From contig JAAUUT010000032.1 in assembly GCA_012031035.1 (NCBI GenBank), positions 1 to 43,737 of the forward strand: a stretch of 43,737 nucleotides of DNA. Direction: 5' to 3'. Positions 1 to 8,642 of the stretch are shown one piece after another. The stretch's first letter is position 1; each line of letters opens with the position of its first letter. The notes under the pieces were generated by a model. That model was not told the DNA's origin. It did no database searches and was given only the letters and a program-made list of their open reading frames with translations. The DNA comes from Candidatus Altimarinota bacterium (GTDB lineage Bacteria > Cyanobacteriota > Cyanobacteriia > Cyanobacteriales > Microcystaceae). The translations under genes were made by a program, and so were the position numbers.

Positions 1-1
1 C

Positions 2-2224
2 CCCTCTCCCCCTCTTCCCAATACTTCAGAAAAGCCTAAAGTTCAGTTTCCTATCCCTTGGATGCGTCGCTTGGGTCGCTGGAGCCAATACCCTTTCATC
101 GAGCAACAAAGCGCCGCCGATTGCGGTTCGACTTCCTTAGCGATGATTTTTCAGTATTGGGGCAAGCGTTTGAGCATCAATACCCTACGAAATCTGACGG
201 GCGTAGGACGTTCGGGTGCATCGCTCAAAAACTTGGGAAAAATCGCTGAAAGTTTGGGATTTCACGCGCGACCCGTGCGAGCGAGTCTCAACAGTCTCAT
301 CGAACAAAAAAATCCCTGGATTGCTCACTGGCAAGGCGATCATTATGTCGTCGTCTACAAATTCGCAGATAATAAGCTGTTGGTTGCCGATCCTGCGAGG
401 GGTAAGCGCCTGTTAACCCGCCAGGAATTTACAAAAGGATGGACGGGATACGCACTGTTACTAGATCCTACCGAACGCCTCAAAGACTTAAAAAATGAGA
501 AACCCTCGCTGGGAAACTTTTTTGGGTTACTGTTACCTTATAAGGCGATCGCCATCCAGATTATTTTCACTTCTCTACTCATTCAATTATTCGGGATAGT
601 CACCCCACTCTTTACCCAAATCATCCTCGATCGCGTGGTGGTTAACCGAAGTCTTAGTTCTCTACACGTTTTTGCGATCGGAGTGTTACTCTTTGGGATT
701 TGGGGAATCATCCTTTCAGGCATCCGTCAGTATTTGCTCAGCTATCTTTCCAATCGCCTCGATTTAACAATGATTAGCGGCTTTATCCGTCACGCACTGA
801 TGCTGCCGCTCAAGTTTTTTGAAGACCGCCACGTAGGAGATATCATCACGCGGGTACAAGAAAACCAGAAAATCCAGCGCTTTATCATCTCTCAAGTCGT
901 GCTGGCGTGGTTGGATTTCTTGATGGGATTTATTTATTTAGGATTGATGCTCTACTACAACTGGCAGCTTACCGTGCTGGTAATCGCCATCATTCCTCCC
1001 ATCGCGCTGTTAACCTTGGGGGCTACTCCCTTGTTGCGTCAAGTGTCGCGAGAAGTATTTAATAAAGCAGCCGAGCAAAATTCTTCTTTAGTAGAAACGA
1101 TTACGGGAATCAATACCGTTAAAACCACAGCGTCTGAACGAGAGTTGCGCTGGCGTTGGGAAGAACATTTTACGGGATTTTTAAACGCTCAATTTCGCGC
1201 TCAAAAATTGGGCATTAACTTGCAAACGGCTAGTAGCTTAATTAACTCCTTGGGCAGCACTGCTTTGCTCTGGTATGGTGCAATGCTAGTGATTAACGGA
1301 CAACTTACCATCGGTCAGTTTGTTGCCTTTAATATGCTCATCGGTAAAGTCCTCAGCCCAATTCTCTCCCTATCGGGGATTTGGGACGAGTTGCAAGAGG
1401 TCATCATCTCCGTCGAACGACTCAATGATGTCTTTGGTACTACGCCCGAAGAATCGCCAGATAAACCATTGCTGGTTTTGCCAGCGATACGAGGCGAGGT
1501 CAATTTTGAGAACGTTACCTTCCGTTACAATAGCGATGAAGATCGCAACACCTTACAAAATATATCTTTCAAGGTAAAGCCGGGACAAACGATCGCGATT
1601 GTCGGGCGCAGTGGTTCGGGCAAGAGTACCTTAGTCAAACTCCTGCAAGGACTTTATCATCCCAATAGCGGACATATTTGGATCGACGGACACGACATCA
1701 GTCATGTCTCTCCCCAATCGTTGCGATCGCAACTTGGTGTCGTCCCGCAAGAATGTTTCCTCTTCTCTGGCAATATTGTAGACAACATCACCCTCTATCG
1801 ACCGGAGTATACCTTAGAAGAGGTCATCGATGTTGCCAAATTGGCAGAAGCTCATGCGTTCATTCAATCGATGCCCTTGGGTTACAACACCAAAGTAGGG
1901 GAACGCGGCGCAAACCTATCTGGCGGACAGAGACAGCGCATTGCGATCGCCCGCGCACTGTTGGGACAGCCAAGGATTTTGATCCTCGACGAAGCCACTA
2001 GTTCGTTGGATACCGAGTCTGAGAGACGCTTTCAACAAAATCTCGCTCGCCTGAGTCGCGATCGCACGACCTTTATCATCGCCCACCGTCTTTCGACAGT
2101 GCGCAATGCAGATTGCATATTAGTGCTAGAAAGAGGTTCGATTGTCGAGCAAGGAATTCATGAAGATTTAATGCAACAAGAAGGATTGTATTATCATCTC
2201 GCCCAACAGCAACTAAACCTTTAA
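2..2224 (+). CDS. C39-peptidase ABC exporter (HetC/PCAT type), 5' partial
   Basis: Inner-membrane ABC exporter that should cleave double-glycine leader peptides and export the cargo. Numbering from the ATG at 62: a peptidase C39 domain at residues 10-145 with catalytic Cys21 in QQSAADCG, then His in GDHYVVV and Asp in VADPARG; a hydrophobic membrane domain at about 155-435; an ATPase domain from about 478 with Walker A GRSGSGKST (about 513-521), signature LSGGQRQR, Walker B ILILDEATSS and H-loop IAHRLSTV. The frame stays open upstream of 62 to the window edge and encodes a Pro-rich linker ending FPIPW, so the true start lies outside. Cyanobacterial relatives, including HetC, carry an N-terminal cyclic-nucleotide-binding-like domain there. 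The HlyD and HetP genes downstream support a HetC-like assignment; the family is large, so orthology is inferred. Confidence 0.9.
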   Translation, partial: PSPPLPNTSEKPKVQFPIPWMRRLGRWSQYPFIEQQSAADCGSTSLAMIFQYWGKRLSINTLRNLTGVGRSGASLKNLGKIAESLGFHARPVRASLNSLIEQKNPWIAHWQGDHYVVVYKFADNKLLVADPARGKRLLTRQEFTKGWTGYALLLDPTERLKDLKNEKPSLGNFFGLLLPYKAIAIQIIFTSLLIQLFGIVTPLFTQIILDRVVVNRSLSSLHVFAIGVLLFGIWGIILSGIRQYLLSYLSNRLDLTMISGFIRHALMLPLKFFEDRHVGDIITRVQENQKIQRFIISQVVLAWLDFLMGFIYLGLMLYYNWQLTVLVIAIIPPIALLTLGATPLLRQVSREVFNKAAEQNSSLVETITGINTVKTTASERELRWRWEEHFTGFLNAQFRAQKLGINLQTASSLINSLGSTALLWYGAMLVINGQLTIGQFVAFNMLIGKVLSPILSLSGIWDELQEVIISVERLNDVFGTTPEESPDKPLLVLPAIRGEVNFENVTFRYNSDEDRNTLQNISFKVKPGQTIAIVGRSGSGKSTLVKLLQGLYHPNSGHIWIDGHDISHVSPQSLRSQLGVVPQECFLFSGNIVDNITLYRPEYTLEEVIDVAKLAEAHAFIQSMPLGYNTKVGERGANLSGGQRQRIAIARALLGQPRILILDEATSSLDTESERRFQQNLARLSRDRTTFIIAHRLSTVRNADCILVLERGSIVEQGIHEDLMQQEGLYYHLAQQQLNL

Positions 2225-2828
2225 TTTGTCAAGTATCGCGGGATAGATACAAGCTTAGAAGCCTAATTATTTATGTATATTTCTGGGATAAAAATGCAGT
2301 TTAATTTTTTCTATTTGTCATCAAAAGCAATTCTAATCAATGCAAAACCACAGAAAGTAGTTATTGAAATGTTTAAAATTTACGATTGGTTGGGGTTGTT
2401 AAGTAAAAACAATCTGCCAAAATGGCATCTATCGAGCCAGAAAAACGATAAAATCAAAGCAATAATAAACTATCAAAAAACTTTAATACGTCTTGATTAT
2501 TAAAAATAATAATCATTGGGTAAAAATAAAAATTAGACTGATAATTGGATAATTTTGGTTTAAAAACTTTTTTAAATCGAATAAGCAAATTTAAAAAACA
2601 CTGCGATCGCCTTAGTTCCAATAAAAATATCAAATCGCGAGTTTTCCACTCTCAATCCCAAGCAACTTAAATTTAGCAAACAGCCATTACTTATTCAGTT
2701 TTGACGGCGTATGGTGAGAACTGATAATTGTTCTAGCTTGTCATGCCGAATAACCAAAAGAGTAGTAAGACTTTGGGTGCTGGGCAAGAACGCGAGATCG
2801 ATGACTGAGTATAAGGATAGGAAGAATT
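2225..2828. other. AT-rich intergenic region, no supported gene
   Basis: A 604-base gap between the exporter and adaptor genes, clearly more AT-rich than its surroundings, with one HIP1 site near 2603. A 76-codon open frame at 2273-2503 has no recognisable homology, no ribosome-binding site and Lys/Ile/Asn-rich composition typical of chance frames in AT-rich DNA. No double-glycine precursor peptide could be recognised. The region probably holds a promoter for the adaptor-hetP pair, since it is long for a simple operon gap. Confidence 0.4.
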
Positions 2829-4502
2829 ATGCAACCGCCGTTTAAATCGCCAAGAGCGAGTCAGTCGAATACTGAGGGAACGAGCAACCGTAGCGCTAGA
2901 CTTCCTCCCGATCTACCGATTCAAGAGACTCACGAAACGTCTCAAGAAGAATCTACCTCGATCCAGGGAGGTATTGCAGGAACGCTCGATCCAGTCGCTC
3001 AGATTCCCAGGTCTTCTACCTCTACTAGTCATACTCCGATCGCGATCGCCAATCCCAGTACGACTCGTTGGTCGCCTTCAGTCGATACGCTGCTCAACCA
3101 GCCGCCTGCTTCCTTCCCCACGCGGCTCATTGTAGGAGGAATGGCATTTGGTGCGGTTTTCGGCGCTTGGGCTTGGTTTGGAACGATAGAAGAGGTCGGT
3201 CAAGCAACGGGTAGGTTGGTTCCAGAGGGACAAACCTACAAAATTCAACCAACCGAAGTCGGTAAAGTCAATCGCGTCGAAGTCAGAGAAGGGCAAGCTG
3301 TTAAAGCCGGACAAATCCTCGTCGAACTCGACACAGAACTCGCTCAAAAAGAGGTAGAACGACTAGAGCAAATGCTAACTGCCTATCAAGGCGAAATCAC
3401 TCAAAAACAAATCTTGCTCGAACGCATTCAAATGGAAGCCCAAACCAGCGCAGCTAGTTCTATGGCAGAGCAATTGGCGCAGAGATCCGCGATCGCGCTA
3501 GCAAGAGAAAAAGCCGCTACCACTCGTCAGCTACTAATGCAACAGCGATCCGAGGCAGTTGCCTATCAAGCCAGAAAAGCTCGCTTAGCGCCGCTTGCCA
3601 GCACTGCTGAGGAACGCCTCGACCAACTTCAGATAGAGTTAAAAGCCCATCAAAAACGGCTAAATCGACTCAAACCCTTACTAGAAGAAGGTGCAGTTCC
3701 CCAAGACTATATCTTTCAAGCCGAGCAAGCCTTGAGAGAAACCCAACAGCGCATTACCCAAACGCAGATGCAAGATATTACTAGCGTCAACGAACAGCTA
3801 TTTCAATCCGAGCAGTCGTTACGCGATTTAGCCACTAATATTACTCAAAATCAAGGTGAATTGACATCAGCTTATAAAGAAGCCGAACAACTACAAGCAC
3901 AGTTGAGCCAAAAACAAGCAGATGCTCTTAGAATTCAACTAGAGGCACAGCAGAGAATCGAGCAACTCGAACTCGATATCGCCCAGACAAAAGCCAAAAT
4001 CGCCGATACGCAAACCTCGCTGCTTGCTGCCAAAACACGAGTCAGAAACAACTATCTCAAAGCTCCCGTAGATGGCATCGTTCTTTCTCTCAATCTTCAA
4101 AACTCTGGCGAAGTTTTACAAGCTGGACAAACGGTTGCTGAAATTGCTCCCCATGGCGTTCCCTTGGTTCTCGCCGCCGTCTTGCCTAACAGCGAGGCAG
4201 GTTTTGTCAAAACGGGAATGCCCGTTCACGTTAAGTTAGATGCCTATCCCTATCAGGATTTTGGCACGATCTCTGGCAAAGTAGCTAATCTCTCAGCAGA
4301 TACTAAACCCGACGAAAAATTAGGTCAAGTTTTTCGCGTAGAAGTTCAACTAGATAAAGATTATGTGACTGACAAACAACGAAAAATTCAATTCAGAGCA
4401 GGTCAAACAGCGACCGCCGATATCATTATTCGTCGCCGTCGAATTGCAGATCTTTTGTTAGATCCAATCCGACAAATTCAAAAAGATGGAATTAATCTCT
4501 AA
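2829..4502 (+). CDS. HlyD-family periplasmic adaptor (membrane fusion protein)
   Basis: Adaptor subunit of a type I secretion system, linking the inner-membrane ABC exporter to an outer-membrane TolC-like channel. The 557-residue protein has a Ser/Thr/Pro-rich cytoplasmic N-terminus (1-95), one membrane segment at about 100-119, a first half-lipoyl motif around 140-170 (GKVNRVEVREGQAVKAGQ), a long Gln/Glu/Ala-rich coiled coil at about 170-400, a second half-lipoyl motif near 407-445 (APVDGIVLSLNLQNSGE) and a beta-barrel region to the C-terminus. The start is preceded by the purine-rich AGGATAGGAAG. It follows the C39 exporter on the same strand and precedes the HetP gene by 30 bases. No TolC gene is present in the window. 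Confidence 0.93.
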   Translation: MQPPFKSPRASQSNTEGTSNRSARLPPDLPIQETHETSQEESTSIQGGIAGTLDPVAQIPRSSTSTSHTPIAIANPSTTRWSPSVDTLLNQPPASFPTRLIVGGMAFGAVFGAWAWFGTIEEVGQATGRLVPEGQTYKIQPTEVGKVNRVEVREGQAVKAGQILVELDTELAQKEVERLEQMLTAYQGEITQKQILLERIQMEAQTSAASSMAEQLAQRSAIALAREKAATTRQLLMQQRSEAVAYQARKARLAPLASTAEERLDQLQIELKAHQKRLNRLKPLLEEGAVPQDYIFQAEQALRETQQRITQTQMQDITSVNEQLFQSEQSLRDLATNITQNQGELTSAYKEAEQLQAQLSQKQADALRIQLEAQQRIEQLELDIAQTKAKIADTQTSLLAAKTRVRNNYLKAPVDGIVLSLNLQNSGEVLQAGQTVAEIAPHGVPLVLAAVLPNSEAGFVKTGMPVHVKLDAYPYQDFGTISGKVANLSADTKPDEKLGQVFRVEVQLDKDYVTDKQRKIQFRAGQTATADIIIRRRRIADLLLDPIRQIQKDGINL

Positions 4503-4532
4503 TTTTAACTAAGTAGAGGAGAAATTATTGTA

Positions 4533-4904
4533 ATGAGTCAGCAATTTGCTTACAGCCAATCAAAACAGACCAAAGCTATGACCACCGAACAATTCGAGCA
4601 AATCGTCGATGCGATCCTTGCTGGCAAATATTCTTGGGCTTGCGTTCTTATTTTGCGCTTCGCTGGGTATAATCCTCTTCACTACATCCCTTATCGCACT
4701 TATAACCGCTTGCTCAAAGATAACTGTTTGCAAAGCAAGTCCTCTGAAGAAAGTCAAATCGCTTCAATTATCAAATCCAGTCAGGGACTCTCACACAAGC
4801 GAGTTGCTCAGATTGAAGATCTCAATTATATTGAGGAAGCCGATCGCAAGGGAGCAAAAGTCTGTGGCGGCGTTGGCATTTTTGGAAATTTTTGGCGGGT
4901 TTAA
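4533..4904 (+). CDS. HetP-family protein
   Basis: The 123-residue protein contains the diagnostic HetP core at about residues 17-63, including the stretches [20 protein letters not shown] and [15 protein letters not shown]. In Anabaena, HetP and its homologues control commitment to heterocyst differentiation; the biochemical activity is unknown, and family members also occur in cyanobacteria without heterocysts. AGAGGAG sits 12 bases before the ATG; an internal ATG at 4578 (MTTEQF) begins just before the core and is a possible alternative start. The C-terminus is shorter than in Anabaena HetP and ends in a Gly-rich [11 protein letters not shown] tail. It lies 30 bases after the HlyD gene and is probably cotranscribed. 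In Anabaena, hetP also lies beside hetC, a C39-type exporter gene, so the grouping here is meaningful. Confidence 0.9.
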   Translation: MSQQFAYSQSKQTKAMTTEQFEQIVDAILAGKYSWACVLILRFAGYNPLHYIPYRTYNRLLKDNCLQSKSSEESQIASIIKSSQGLSHKRVAQIEDLNYIEEADRKGAKVCGGVGIFGNFWRV

Positions 4905-4986
4905 TCGGGATTGGTGATTGGGAACAGGAAAACAACACTTAGAATTGTTTCCCTTGTCCCCTCATCTCCTCGTCCATTACCATTAA

Positions 4987-5055
4987 CAGTTATCAGTTAT
5001 TAGTTATTCACCTGTTAGTGATAACTGGTCACTGGTCACTGGTCACTGATAACTT
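4987..5055. repeat. Short tandem repeats, GGTCACT heptamer x3
   Basis: Three perfect head-to-tail copies of GGTCACT at 5027-5047, flanked by copies of GATAAC and preceded by degenerate TTATCAGTTATTAGTTATT repeats. Heptanucleotide tandem repeats of this kind (STRR) are known in cyanobacterial intergenic DNA. It lies between the convergent HetP gene and the nitrogenase C-terminal-family gene. Confidence 0.7.
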
Positions 5056-5372
5056 TCTCCACACTGTTCGACTAAATAACAGAGAGCGCGAAAGCGAAGA
5101 TAAGCTAATTGGTCGTAAAAAGGATTTAACTTGCATAAAGGCGGAATATGTGCTAAGGTGCGACCAAAAAATTGAATATCTCGCTCGAATGGACATTGCA
5201 CGGGAATAACCTTGCAGAGAAATCGAGCCAACTTGCGATCGCGAATTTCGATCGCGTCAAACCAATGACGGATGATGGTTAAACCTTTCTTCACCGGTTT
5301 AGCAATCATTAGAGGAAGTCGAGTAATTTTGAAGCGAGATGATGTTTTGCTGCGTCGAAACATAACGTTCAT
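5043..5372 (-). CDS. Mo-dependent nitrogenase C-terminal family protein
   Basis: A 109-residue protein matching the small cyanobacterial family named after the Mo-dependent nitrogenase C-terminal region. Its family signature is visible: IRHWFDAIEIRDRKLARFLC, then IPVQCPFERDI, FGRTLAHIPPLCKLNP and the terminal LRFRALCYLVEQCGE. Cys residues recur in CPF, PLC, ALC and QCG. The family has no proven biochemical role, is not nitrogenase itself, and occurs in diazotrophs and non-diazotrophs. The gene faces the HetP gene across a repeat-rich gap, and its 3' end lies in the heptamer repeats. A second ATG nine bases downstream (MFRRSK) is an alternative start. Confidence 0.8.
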   Translation of the reverse strand: MNVMFRRSKTSSRFKITRLPLMIAKPVKKGLTIIRHWFDAIEIRDRKLARFLCKVIPVQCPFERDIQFFGRTLAHIPPLCKLNPFYDQLAYLRFRALCYLVEQCGESYQ

Positions 5373-5574
5373 ACCAGGAACAGCTACGCGATTCTGATGG
5401 ATAAAAGCTGTTCTTAGTTCCCACCATAAACAATTAAGTTGAGATTTAGTTTAAGAAATCAGAAAAAATTCCATCTTTTGTATGAAGATTTGATAAAGAA
5501 GAAATCTTCATAATTTCTCAATAGGGTTCTGTATTAGTTGTACCAACTCATCAAAATTCTTCGTGTAAAATAAC

Positions 5575-6738
5575 ATGGAAAATGCTACAACCGATCGCGC
5601 TACTCCAAACAAAACGCCTGCTTATATCTGGATAGGAATCATTGCTCTCGTTTATTTGCTGATTGTTGCAGTAGGAATAATTAGCTATGGTTTTAAATTA
5701 GCGGCGGGCGATCGCGCCACTGAATTGTTTCAATTTGCGACTAACCCTTTAGCTGGCTTAATTGTCGGGACTTTAACAACTGCTTTAATTCAATCTTCTA
5801 GTACGGTAACTTCTATTATTGTTGGGTTAGTAGCAGGAGGTTTACCCGTAACGATTGCCGTTCCAATGGTGATGGGTGCTAATATCGGTACGACAATTAC
5901 GAATACTGTTGTCAGCTTAGGACATATCCGCAATGCCGAAGAGTTTAGAAGTGCTTTTGCTGCGGCTACTATTCATGATTTCTTTAATTTAACCTGCGTT
6001 CTTATTTTTCTTCCTTTAGAAATTACCACACATTTTTTAGAAAAGATTGCCTCATTTTTTTCTAATTTATTATTTAGTAATACATTTATAGGCTTCAATG
6101 GTTTTGATTTTATTCAAGCTGCTATCCTTCCCATAATTAATTTACTAAAACTAGTAACTCATTCGTTTTTGCCTCCCTTTGATGGAATTGCGTTTATTAC
6201 AATTGGAGTTATTCTTATTTTTGTCTCGATTTTATATATAGGAAAACTACTCAAACTAGCCATTGTTGGACAAGCAAAAACATTACTAAGAAGTGCGATC
6301 GGACGAGGATCTTTAATGGGAATTTTTTCGGGAATGCTTGTTACGATGTTAGTTCAATCTTCATCTACCACTACTAGTCTTATCGTTCCCTTAGCAGGAA
6401 CGGGATTATTAACCTTAGAAGAAGTTTATCCTTTTACTTTAGGGGCTAATATCGGCACTTGTATTACTGCATTAATTGCAGCAACAGCCGTATTAAATAA
6501 TCATTTGGCTGCTATGCAAATTGCGATGGTACATTTATTCTTTAATGTTAGCGGCGTGACGCTAATTTATGGTACGCCTTTTTTAAGACAATTGCCGATT
6601 TTAGCGGCTCAAACCCTTGCGAAAGTTGCCAGCGATCGCAAATATCTTGCTTTTGTTTATATCATTAGTGTCTTCTTCCTAATCCCTGTAATTTTGCTAG
6701 AACTAACCTCAATGCGATCGCAGATGATTGACTTTTAA
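5575..6738 (+). CDS. Na+/Pi cotransporter family protein (NptA-like)
   Basis: Integral membrane protein of 387 residues in the Na/Pi cotransporter family, predicted to take up phosphate with sodium. The family's inverted duplication is clear: QSSSTVTSIIVGLV near residue 77 with GANIGTTITN near 103, and VQSSSTTTSLIVPLA near 260 with GANIGTCITA near 295. About eight to ten hydrophobic segments are visible. There is no PhoU-like C-terminal domain, so this is a short, transporter-only version. No strong Shine-Dalgarno precedes the ATG. It appears to be transcribed alone. Confidence 0.9.
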   Translation: MENATTDRATPNKTPAYIWIGIIALVYLLIVAVGIISYGFKLAAGDRATELFQFATNPLAGLIVGTLTTALIQSSSTVTSIIVGLVAGGLPVTIAVPMVMGANIGTTITNTVVSLGHIRNAEEFRSAFAAATIHDFFNLTCVLIFLPLEITTHFLEKIASFFSNLLFSNTFIGFNGFDFIQAAILPIINLLKLVTHSFLPPFDGIAFITIGVILIFVSILYIGKLLKLAIVGQAKTLLRSAIGRGSLMGIFSGMLVTMLVQSSSTTTSLIVPLAGTGLLTLEEVYPFTLGANIGTCITALIAATAVLNNHLAAMQIAMVHLFFNVSGVTLIYGTPFLRQLPILAAQTLAKVASDRKYLAFVYIISVFFLIPVILLELTSMRSQMIDF

Positions 6739-6995
6739 ATCTATCCAATAAATTTTAATTTTAATTGCGATCGCCACGATAAATGAGTTTAATAATCGAG
6801 TAGCGATCGCATAAATTATATGAGTTAAAAAACTAACTAAATAGCGATCGAAATTAAAGAATAAAAAATACAATCTACATAGCACTCGTGCAGGAAATCG
6901 CCATTCTAAAATTCACCCACTAACATAGGAAATATGCGATCGTTTTTGGCTTGTGCGGTTGGTTTTGAGAAAACGCGATTGCAAAAGGAAAGATT

Positions 6996-7868
6996 ATGGC
7001 TCATCTCACACAACGCCGTATTGAAAACGTGGATGGCAACTTTTATGTCGATTCTACTTGCATCGACTGCGATACTTGTCGCTGGATGGCACCAGAAGTA
7101 TTTAAAAGTGTTGGAGAACAATCCGCCGTCTATCACCAACCCGTTAATGAGACAGAACAGTTACGGACCATGCAAGCACTTTTATCCTGTCCGACCGCTT
7201 CAATCGGGACGGTAGAAAAACCCAAGGATATTAAAACAGTTCAGCAAAGCTTTCCTATCGTCATTGAAGAGAATGTTTATCACTGCGGCTATCATTCTGA
7301 AGATTCCTACGGTGCATCTAGTTATTTAATTGTGCGATCCCAAGGCAATATTTTGGTCGATTCTCCCCGCTATGCACCTCCTTTGGTAAAACGATTAGAA
7401 GCAATGGGAGGAGTGCGCTTTCTATATTTAACCCATCGCGATGACGTGGCCGACCATCACAAATTTAGAGAACATTTTGGGTGCGATCGCATTCTTCACG
7501 GCGATGACATTACATCAGACACGAGAGATGTCGAAATTCAACTTTCTGGAACCGAACCGAGCCAATTTTCCCCAGATGTATTAATTATCCCCGTTCCCGG
7601 ACACTCAAAAGGGCATACCGTTTTACTCTACCGTCAGAAATTTTTATTTACTGGCGATCATTTAGCTTGGTCTTCCACTTTAAATCATCTCTATGCGTTT
7701 CGTCTCTATAGTTGGTACTCTTGGTCAGAACAAGTCAAATCTATGGGGAAGTTAGCTAACTATCCTTTTGAATGGGTTTTACCCGGTCACGGTCGTCGCT
7801 ATCATGCTGACTCCGAAACGATGTGCCAGCAAATGCAGAAGTGTCTTGCTTGGATGGAAAATTCTTAA
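6996..7868 (+). CDS. Ferredoxin-domain / MBL-fold metallo-hydrolase fusion
   Basis: A 290-residue two-domain protein. Residues 1-70 resemble a small ferredoxin, with cysteines in CIDCDTC and a later CPTASI, enough for one Fe-S cluster (the fourth-ligand spacing suggests 4Fe-4S or 3Fe-4S). Residues 85-285 are a metallo-beta-lactamase fold: THRDDVADHH as the metal-binding HxxxDxxDHH-type motif, VPGHSKGHT, FTGDHLAWS and the terminal VLPGHGRRYH. Family members act as hydrolases or redox enzymes; substrate unknown. AAAGGA 8-10 bases before the ATG supports the start. The adjoining Uma2 gene is convergent, six bases away. Confidence 0.88.
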   Translation: MAHLTQRRIENVDGNFYVDSTCIDCDTCRWMAPEVFKSVGEQSAVYHQPVNETEQLRTMQALLSCPTASIGTVEKPKDIKTVQQSFPIVIEENVYHCGYHSEDSYGASSYLIVRSQGNILVDSPRYAPPLVKRLEAMGGVRFLYLTHRDDVADHHKFREHFGCDRILHGDDITSDTRDVEIQLSGTEPSQFSPDVLIIPVPGHSKGHTVLLYRQKFLFTGDHLAWSSTLNHLYAFRLYSWYSWSEQVKSMGKLANYPFEWVLPGHGRRYHADSETMCQQMQKCLAWMENS

Positions 7869-7873
7869 ACAAA

Positions 7874-8415
7874 TTATCCCAATAATTTCTCAACGGATAC
7901 CTGAATATGTGAAAAAGCTAACGGAACGATTGTTCCTGACGCGATCGTTTGTTCGTTCGTATAACAACCATTTTGGGGATCTCGAAATACGATCGCCACT
8001 CTAGCAGATAAATCTAAAACCCAATATTCCTGTATCTCGGACGCGGCGTAGATAGCAGCTTTTATTTCTACATCCTTCTTCAAACTCGTTTTCGCAACTT
8101 CTATAAGCCAAAAAATGTCTTCGGGTTGGGGATGGCGATCGTTGTAGGTAGATTCTGGCAATCTAACAATAGCAATATCGGGTTCGGGTTCGGAGTTGGA
8201 TAAAGTAATCGGGCCATTGAAACGGACATCGGCTCGATCTGATAATAATTCTTCTAGATATTTTGCGCCTCGTTTTGCCGTACTGTAATGGATTGGCGTT
8301 TCTGGACTCATTTCAACAATTTCACCTGCTAGCAACTCCACGCGCGATCGCGCAAAATCCCCGCTTCAATCATATGATGATAGTCATCTACAGACCATTT
8401 AGCTAGCGTTTTCAT
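7874..8415 (-). CDS. Uma2-family endonuclease (DUF820), frameshifted
   Basis: PD-(D/E)XK-fold putative nuclease of the Uma2 family, which is expanded in cyanobacteria; role unknown. The body (from 8341 down) shows VELLAGEIVEM, EPDIAIVR, IFWLIEVAKTSLKKD and IQEYWVLD, including the core Asp, Glu and Lys residues. The normal N-terminus is encoded upstream in another frame, from an ATG at 8415: MKTLAKWSVDDYHHMIEAG followed by ILRDR. The two frames join if one base is added directly after the HIP1 site (GCGATCGC at 8344-8351), giving DR-x-VELLAGE and a protein of about 180 residues, normal for the family. The frameshift is either real or a base-call loss at HIP1. Confidence 0.82.
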
Positions 8416-8472
8416 GGCTTTTTGGTTGACCTGACTTAATTTCTATATTTTACTTATACTTCTGTGGCAACC

Positions 8473-8501
8473 TAGTTTGTATTATATTATAATACAAACT
8501 A
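8473..8501. promoter_or_regulatory. 29-bp near-perfect palindrome (operator candidate)
   Basis: Two perfectly complementary 14-base arms, TAGTTTGTATTATA at 8473-8486 and TATAATACAAACTA at 8488-8501, around one central base. It lies between the divergent Uma2 and aspS genes, 58 bases from the Uma2 start and about 140 from the aspS start. It contains TATAAT-like hexamers on both strands. It has no GC-rich stem or T-run, which fits an operator or bidirectional promoter core better than a terminator. Confidence 0.55.
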
Positions 8502-8642
8502 AGATAGAGAAAAGTAAATTAGTCAATTGACTTCAAAAACGCTCTGACAAGATCGCGCAAAATAAAGGATAATGGGCAATGCGTCCAAATTCTGCTAACC
8601 TAAAAAATTCTATATAAAAAGAACGTATTGTAAGCAACGACT

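Noticed and set aside
1678..2001. 107-codon frame inside the ABC transporter gene
   Set aside because: Shadow of the conserved ATPase domain in another frame.
2273..2503. 76-codon open frame after the exporter gene
   Set aside because: AT-rich, Lys/Ile/Asn-dominated, no ribosome-binding site, no recognised motif and no double-glycine leader.
4840..4904. [11 protein letters not shown] tail of the HetP-family protein as a double-glycine leader for the exporter
   Set aside because: The GG lies at the C-terminus of a HetP protein and the hydrophobic and acidic leader positions of true leaders are not matched.
5043..5372. Evidence of nitrogenase genes
   Set aside because: Only the small C-terminal-family protein is present; no nifH, nifD or nifK sequence occurs in the window.
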